Shown one piece after another: positions 6,948 through 9,826 of a DNA stretch of 9,826 nt (positions are counted from its first letter, which is position 1; each line of letters opens with the position of its first letter). Below the pieces are notes generated by a model. It searched no databases and was not told the DNA's origin. It was given only the letters and a program-made list of their open reading frames with translations. The position numbers and the translations under genes were made by a program. Origin of the DNA: Firmicutes bacterium UBA6226 (lineage in GTDB: Bacteria; Bacillota_A; Clostridia; Peptostreptococcales; Acidaminobacteraceae); assembly GCA_002441045.1 (NCBI GenBank), contig DJWQ01000129.1, forward strand, positions 1 through 9,826, read 5' to 3'.

Positions 6948-8018
6948 ATGAAGAATTTCAAAATGACCTTAAGAGGCCTAATTATTCTATTTATGATTGG
7001 GATGGTCTTTACAACACTTGGTTCAATGGCTTTTCTATTTATTAACTTCGATATTAGAAGTGGCGAGCATTCTATGGTAATTAAGAATCCATATCTTTGG
7101 TTTGCACTTTTTATGGTGATCATCATCATCTTTTATATGATTTTGGTCTTGCTCATGAACCGTTATATCTTTGATCCTATTTTCGCGATGCGAAAAGCAG
7201 CAGAGCATATACAATCCGGTAATCTCAATTATCCGATCGAATATGATGCAGATAATGAAATTGGTGCATTCTGTACAGAGTTTGACAAGATGCGCGTCCG
7301 GCTTAGAGATACCATTCTAGAACAACACGAAATTGAAAAAAGAAGAAAAAGATTAATTGCCAGCATTACGCATGATCTTAGAACACCTTTAACCTCCATA
7401 AAAGGATATGTTGAAGCGATACAAGACGGTATCGTTAAAGATCAAGATACTTACGAGAAATACCTTGCAACTATAGCTGAAAAGGCGGATCAATTAAATC
7501 ACTTAATCGATGACTTATCTGTTTATACGAAGCAAGAATTAGGTGAGTTTACATTAAATCTTGAACGACTCAACTCAGGTAAAATCCTCAGTAGTTATTT
7601 TGATCATAAAATCGATGAGTTCAAGTACTCACATTTACACTTAGAGCTTAAAAAACCATTTATATCGACGTATATCAATGTCGATCCCTATCGTTTTAAT
7701 CAAATATTAGAGAACCTAATCGGCAATGCTAAAAAATATGCTCATTCGGAGATCGTAGTCAGTACGAAGGTTATCGACTATCATTTACAAATCGCGATTC
7801 ACGATGATGGTGATGGCATACCAACGGATGTCTTAGATAGTATTTTTGATCCTTTTTTCATGGTCAACAAAGTAAAGGATCAAAAAGAAAAAGGGGGCTC
7901 TGGCTTGGGATTAGCAATTGTTAAGCAACTTACCGAACGTCATGGTGGGAAAATAACTGTTGAAAGTAGCATGGGTACCGGAACCACTTTCACAATCGAT
8001 TTCCCACTGGATATTTAA
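6948..8018 (+). CDS. Sensor histidine kinase with short extracellular loop
   Basis: Membrane histidine kinase of 356 residues, partner of the preceding response regulator. Two TM helices (about 10-32 and 50-70) are separated by only about 17 residues, too few for a sensor domain. The pattern is that of an intramembrane-sensing kinase, which detects signals through the membrane or a partner protein. A HAMP domain (about 71-124) follows, then the HisKA domain with SITHDLRTPLTSIKGY and phospho-acceptor His142. The ATPase domain has the N-box ENLIGNAKKYAH (255-266), G1 DDGDGIP (286-292), F-box FDPFF (300-304) and G2 GGSGLGLAI (316-324). All catalytic boxes are intact. AAGGG at 6936-6940, seven bases upstream, lies inside the end of the regulator gene, so the two are probably translationally coupled. 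If the regulator is truncated, this kinase has lost its cognate output. Its signal may involve wall precursors, judged by the upstream ligases. Confidence 0.93.
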   Translation: MKNFKMTLRGLIILFMIGMVFTTLGSMAFLFINFDIRSGEHSMVIKNPYLWFALFMVIIIIFYMILVLLMNRYIFDPIFAMRKAAEHIQSGNLNYPIEYDADNEIGAFCTEFDKMRVRLRDTILEQHEIEKRRKRLIASITHDLRTPLTSIKGYVEAIQDGIVKDQDTYEKYLATIAEKADQLNHLIDDLSVYTKQELGEFTLNLERLNSGKILSSYFDHKIDEFKYSHLHLELKKPFISTYINVDPYRFNQILENLIGNAKKYAHSEIVVSTKVIDYHLQIAIHDDGDGIPTDVLDSIFDPFFMVNKVKDQKEKGGSGLGLAIVKQLTERHGGKITVESSMGTGTTFTIDFPLDI

Positions 8019-8032
8019 AGAAAGGAGTCCTG

Positions 8033-9442
8033 ATGAAATGTCCTAATTGTAGCTTCGTCAACGCTGACGATGCAAAACAATGTAAAATTTGTGGTTACGA
8101 TTTACCTGTCGTTGCACCAAAGAGGGAATTCAATGATGAAGATGATGAAGAAATTGATTCTGCACTAAAAAATTTGTTTGGTCTAAAGGATTCCGATGAA
8201 GAGGATCCTCTTGATGTGGCTACGGTTGAAAGAATGCTTCATAAAAAAAGACCTACTCAGCAAAGCCGAAAGCCAGAACAACCGCCGACTCAAGTCGCTC
8301 CCTCAGCATCATCTGTACCAAAGAGCAAGCGTCCTGAAAAACCGGCTCAAAATACCGATGAGGATGAAGAGATATCTAAAAATAGCTATCGTGTAATCAT
8401 CATCGTCCTTGCTATTTTAGTCCTCTTATTTATCATTTTTAAATCAGGCATTATAAAGTTACCTTGGAAATACGATAACGACAAAGTGGTGGTTACTACA
8501 GAAACCACTGAAACACAAAGTAGCATTGAAACGACAGAGACCACAACATTTGAAGCGATAAATTTGGGTCAAGCACCTGCTATTGAGCCTCTCAACTTAT
8601 TTTTCAACTACTTACCAGAGTTTTCGAATAAGGGCAACTTAAATATTACAACCTTGTTTGTGAATTCTTCAGATGCTTTATCTGTTTTAACAGAGTTTGC
8701 TGGAACGGGAAAGATAGAGGAAATCATATCGGTTGATGTCTCTGAATCAGAAATTAACGCATCAGATGCAACCTTCATTATCGATACCGTCATTCGACAA
8801 AATACAAATGGCGCTTCTCAAACCAATAGCGTCCAATGGGATTTTAGAGTTGTAGATCAAGGTAATAGTTGGTTATTGGATGGGGTTAGCTATAATGCAA
8901 CCGCTTATACTGGCAGTATAGAAACTACTGAGCCACCTTCTACAACTGAATCGACTCAAACACAAACTACTGAACCGCCTAAACCAACTACGACAGAACC
9001 AACCACTGCAAAACCGACTGAGTTTGATTATGCTGGTTTTAAGTCGTCAGGTAGTTTTACGGGTGGCGCACTCTCTTCTGGACAAGATGTCGGTGGTGTT
9101 AGATATGGGGATCATGGTGATTTTGAGAGACTGGCATTTGATTTCATGAAGTGGGTAGATGGTACGCCAACTGAAACTGTTGATTTAGCGACTTCATATT
9201 CAGCAACACTATCAGCTGACGGTAAAAAAATCACTATCGTACTTACTGGTGCAAGAGATGCATATGCAAGTTTAAATCCTATTAACTTTAAGGATAGTCC
9301 AAATATTTCAAGCGTTGGTTTTTCGTTCTCTGGACAGGGTGAAAGCGTTCAAATTGATATCGTTTTAAAATCACAAAGTCAGTTTAAAGTCTTTGACCTC
9401 AAGTCACCTGCTAGATTGGTTGTGGATATCGCACCTAAATAG
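8033..9442 (+). CDS. Zinc-ribbon, single-TM protein with extracytoplasmic AMIN-like domain
   Basis: Protein of 469 residues not assigned to a named gene. Order of parts: an N-terminal zinc ribbon MKCPNCSF...CKICGYDL (Cys3, Cys6, Cys17, Cys20); an acidic then basic/Pro-rich cytoplasmic linker (30-118); one TM helix (about 120-139); a Thr/Glu-rich spacer (153-172); a globular alpha+beta domain (about 183-291); a second Thr/Pro/Glu spacer (297-328); and a C-terminal beta domain (about 350-469) with GVRYGDHGDFERLAFDF near its start and SPARLVVDIAPK at its end. The last resembles AMIN-type domains, which in other proteins bind peptidoglycan or place wall enzymes. There is no signal peptidase site, so it should stay anchored with the ribbon inside the cell and the C-terminus in the wall. 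AAAGGAG at 8021-8027 supports the start, 14 bp after the kinase stop. A wall-contact role beside the kinase is inference. Confidence 0.8.
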   Translation: MKCPNCSFVNADDAKQCKICGYDLPVVAPKREFNDEDDEEIDSALKNLFGLKDSDEEDPLDVATVERMLHKKRPTQQSRKPEQPPTQVAPSASSVPKSKRPEKPAQNTDEDEEISKNSYRVIIIVLAILVLLFIIFKSGIIKLPWKYDNDKVVVTTETTETQSSIETTETTTFEAINLGQAPAIEPLNLFFNYLPEFSNKGNLNITTLFVNSSDALSVLTEFAGTGKIEEIISVDVSESEINASDATFIIDTVIRQNTNGASQTNSVQWDFRVVDQGNSWLLDGVSYNATAYTGSIETTEPPSTTESTQTQTTEPPKPTTTEPTTAKPTEFDYAGFKSSGSFTGGALSSGQDVGGVRYGDHGDFERLAFDFMKWVDGTPTETVDLATSYSATLSADGKKITIVLTGARDAYASLNPINFKDSPNISSVGFSFSGQGESVQIDIVLKSQSQFKVFDLKSPARLVVDIAPK

Positions 9443-9463
9443 TGAACAAATAAGTAAAATTAA

Positions 9464-9524
9464 AAAGCCTAGAAGATTGATTCCCACCACATGATGTGGT
9501 TGAGAAGATAATCCTCTAGGCTTT
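9464..9524. terminator. Long hairpin, probably a bidirectional terminator
   Basis: AAAGCCTAGA (9464-9473) pairs perfectly with TCTAGGCTTT (9515-9524). The middle pairs imperfectly, and ACCACA (9486-9491) pairs with TGTGGT (9495-9500) around a TGA loop. It lies 21 bp after the stop of the plus-strand operon and about 23 bp after the stop of the convergent minus-strand gene. On the minus strand the stem runs into TTTTTAATTTT, a good U tract; on the plus strand the tract is shorter (CTTTATTAATTT). It probably ends transcription from both sides. Confidence 0.8.
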
Positions 9525-9547
9525 ATTAATTTATAAAGAAAGGTTCT

Positions 9548-9826
9548 TTAATGAACGACAAGTTTAAGCACGAAAAAGATAATGAGTAATGGAATAATAA
9601 CCACTGTAACAATCCCAAAGACGATACCAATCGCGCCAAATACAATACCAATTGTCGCACCGATAATGCCAAATATTGCGCCTATTAATCCACCAATTGC
9701 ACCAAATATTCCACCGATAATACCACCAATTGCACCACCTAAACCACCAAACACAGCACCAAATACTGAGCCGATAATTTCAAATGGTAATACGAGAAGC
9801 TTACCTACTGGTAAAATATAAGCTGC
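9548..9826 (-). CDS. Glycine-zipper-like hydrophobic repeat protein (5' end outside window)
   Basis: Partial membrane protein of unknown function. The frame is open to the right edge, giving at least 92 residues, so the real start is probably outside; a GTG at 9752-9754 is the only start-like codon I note inside. The visible part begins AAYILPVGKLLVLPFEIIG. It is followed by about 47 residues of Gly/Ala/Ile/Phe only, with a near-heptad rhythm (GAIGGLI, GAIFGII, GATIGIV, FGAIGIV), and ends in a TM-like stretch (VTVVIIPLLIIFFVLKLVVH). Small-residue heptads of this kind pack membrane helices closely (glycine zipper). The opposite strand also has a long open frame (9582-9821) rich in Pro, Ile and Asn, but it has no good ribosome binding site and is explained as the mirror of the Gly codons. 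The hairpin downstream, with its U tract on this strand, supports the minus-strand choice. Confidence 0.6.
   Translation of the reverse strand, partial: AAYILPVGKLLVLPFEIIGSVFGAVFGGLGGAIGGIIGGIFGAIGGLIGAIFGIIGATIGIVFGAIGIVFGIVTVVIIPLLIIFFVLKLVVH
9608..9748 (-). repeat. Degenerate 21-bp tandem repeat encoding Gly-rich heptads
   Basis: The DNA shows repeated short blocks such as accaattgcacc, ccaccgataat and ccaaatatt, spaced mostly at 21 bp, which match the heptad pattern of the encoded protein. One unit is four residues instead of seven (GGIF), so the array has lost or gained part of a repeat. Units differ at many third positions, pointing to old duplication or selection on the protein rather than recent copying. 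Confidence 0.5.

Noticed and set aside
5038..8018. Glycopeptide-resistance (van) cluster with ligase and VanRS-like pair.
   Set aside because: No VanH, VanX, VanY, VanT or VanW gene is present, and the ligase keeps the Lys-Tyr pair of the omega loop expected for Ddl rather than the D-Lac ligases.
9551..9589. A 12-codon plus-strand frame (MNDKFKHEKDNE) preceded by AAAGAAAGG.
   Set aside because: It is antisense to the C-terminal end of the Gly-rich protein and too short to support without conservation data.
9582..9821. A plus-strand open frame rich in Pro, Ile and Asn opposite the Gly-rich gene.
   Set aside because: It is the reverse complement of Gly/Ile/Ala codons, has no convincing ribosome binding site, and would start just after the operon terminator; the minus-strand frame gives a sensible membrane protein.

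Overview
The window looks like chromosomal DNA from a low-GC, Gram-positive-type bacterium, most likely a member of the Clostridia or a relative. This is inferred from the AT-rich sequence, strong AAGGAGG-type ribosome binding sites, sigma-A style promoters, an SLH-anchored surface protein and Thr/Glu-rich extracellular linkers. The species cannot be named from sequence alone. No rRNA, tRNA, CRISPR array, transposon or phage gene is visible.

Left part, minus strand: the N-terminal 69 codons of CTP synthase (pyrG, cut by the window edge) lie behind a leader of about 280 nt. The leader has a near-consensus promoter (-10/-35 at 496-524) and a strong intrinsic terminator (384-428) between promoter and gene, so pyrG probably sits behind an attenuator. 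Upstream on the same strand is a 639-residue secreted protein with three SLH domains and several degenerate beta modules (575-2494), with its own extended -10 promoter.

Middle, plus strand (2668-9442): six closely spaced genes in one orientation form a probable operon. They encode an alpha/beta hydrolase, a MurF-type Mur ligase with an added N-terminal membrane domain, a D-Ala-D-Ala ligase family protein, an OmpR-family response regulator, a sensor histidine kinase with almost no extracellular part, and a zinc-ribbon/one-TM protein with an extracytoplasmic AMIN-like domain. The ligase pair makes D-Ala-D-Ala (or a variant dipeptide) and attaches it to the peptidoglycan precursor. The two-component system and the membrane protein suggest that envelope state is sensed next to the genes that build the wall. 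No intrinsic terminator is seen inside the operon.

The most striking anomaly is in the response regulator: an in-frame TGA replaces the invariant Trp of the winged-helix domain, and the rest of the domain continues in the same frame to a TAG just before the kinase gene. Every other Trp codon in the recognised genes (16) is TGG, and no other gene here ends in TGA. The choices are a point nonsense mutation, a sequencing error, or recoding.

Right part: a long hairpin (9464-9524) ends the operon and probably also ends the convergent minus-strand gene at the right edge. That gene is a partial, very hydrophobic protein built of Gly-Ala-Ile heptads of glycine-zipper type.
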